Below, one piece after another: positions 6,533 to 6,533 of a DNA stretch of 6,533 bases. Source of the stretch: Flavobacteriales bacterium CG18_big_fil_WC_8_21_14_2_50_32_9. Lineage in GTDB: Bacteria > Bacteroidota > Bacteroidia > Flavobacteriales_E > Vicingaceae. The notes under the pieces are model-generated. The model did no database searches and had not been told where the DNA came from. It saw nothing but the letters and a program-made list of their open reading frames with translations. The stretch's first letter is position 1. Each line of letters starts with the position of its first letter. The stretch is from the NCBI GenBank assembly GCA_002770955.1, contig PCUH01000137.1:1-6533 (forward strand), written 5' to 3'. The translations under genes were made by a program, and so were the position numbers.

Positions 6533-6533
6533 G

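Noticed and set aside
6531..6533. ATG at the very end as the start of a next + strand gene
   Set aside because: Only the start codon would be visible and the preceding bases are pyrimidine-rich, so there is no basis for calling a gene.

Overview
The window is AT-rich, and genes on the + strand dominate it. Its signals fit a member of the Bacteroidota. Two intergenic stretches carry the TAnnTTTG type of -7 element, one of them with a TTTG box 19 bases upstream. The genes lack a well-placed Shine-Dalgarno sequence. The ABC permeases carry large extra segments that I recall from Bacteroidota homologues. I cannot place the organism more precisely.

Layout: bases 1-150 hold the C-terminal end of a small or truncated gene that finishes in a membrane helix. 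Bases 151-471 are non-coding and hold two perfect dyads, a short direct repeat and a good promoter candidate; a third palindrome lies where transcription should start. Bases 472-1614 encode a stand-alone AAA ATPase with a C-terminal DUF4143 (PD-(D/E)XK-like) part. A 158-base gap with a second, weaker promoter candidate leads into a tight three-gene block (1773-6380): a lipoprotein solute-binding protein of the peptide/nickel type (SBP family 5), an OppB/DppB/YejB-like permease and an OppC/DppC/YejE-like permease. The last 153 bases hold no + strand gene. They carry a 39-codon minus-strand open frame running off the right edge and a stretch resembling a degenerate intergenic repeat.

Together the three transporter genes should make an importer for oligopeptides or similar solutes. 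The lipoprotein captures the solute in the periplasm and the two permeases form the inner-membrane channel. The nucleotide-binding subunits that would power it are not in the window. Both permeases are much longer than typical relatives. The first has about 130 extra periplasmic residues. The second has an extra membrane hairpin of about 80 residues next to the transmembrane core. These inserts are the most distinctive things here. I see no CRISPR array, RNA gene, insertion sequence or clear rho-independent terminator, and I do not claim a new system. The window is mostly an ordinary transporter operon beside a poorly understood ATPase.
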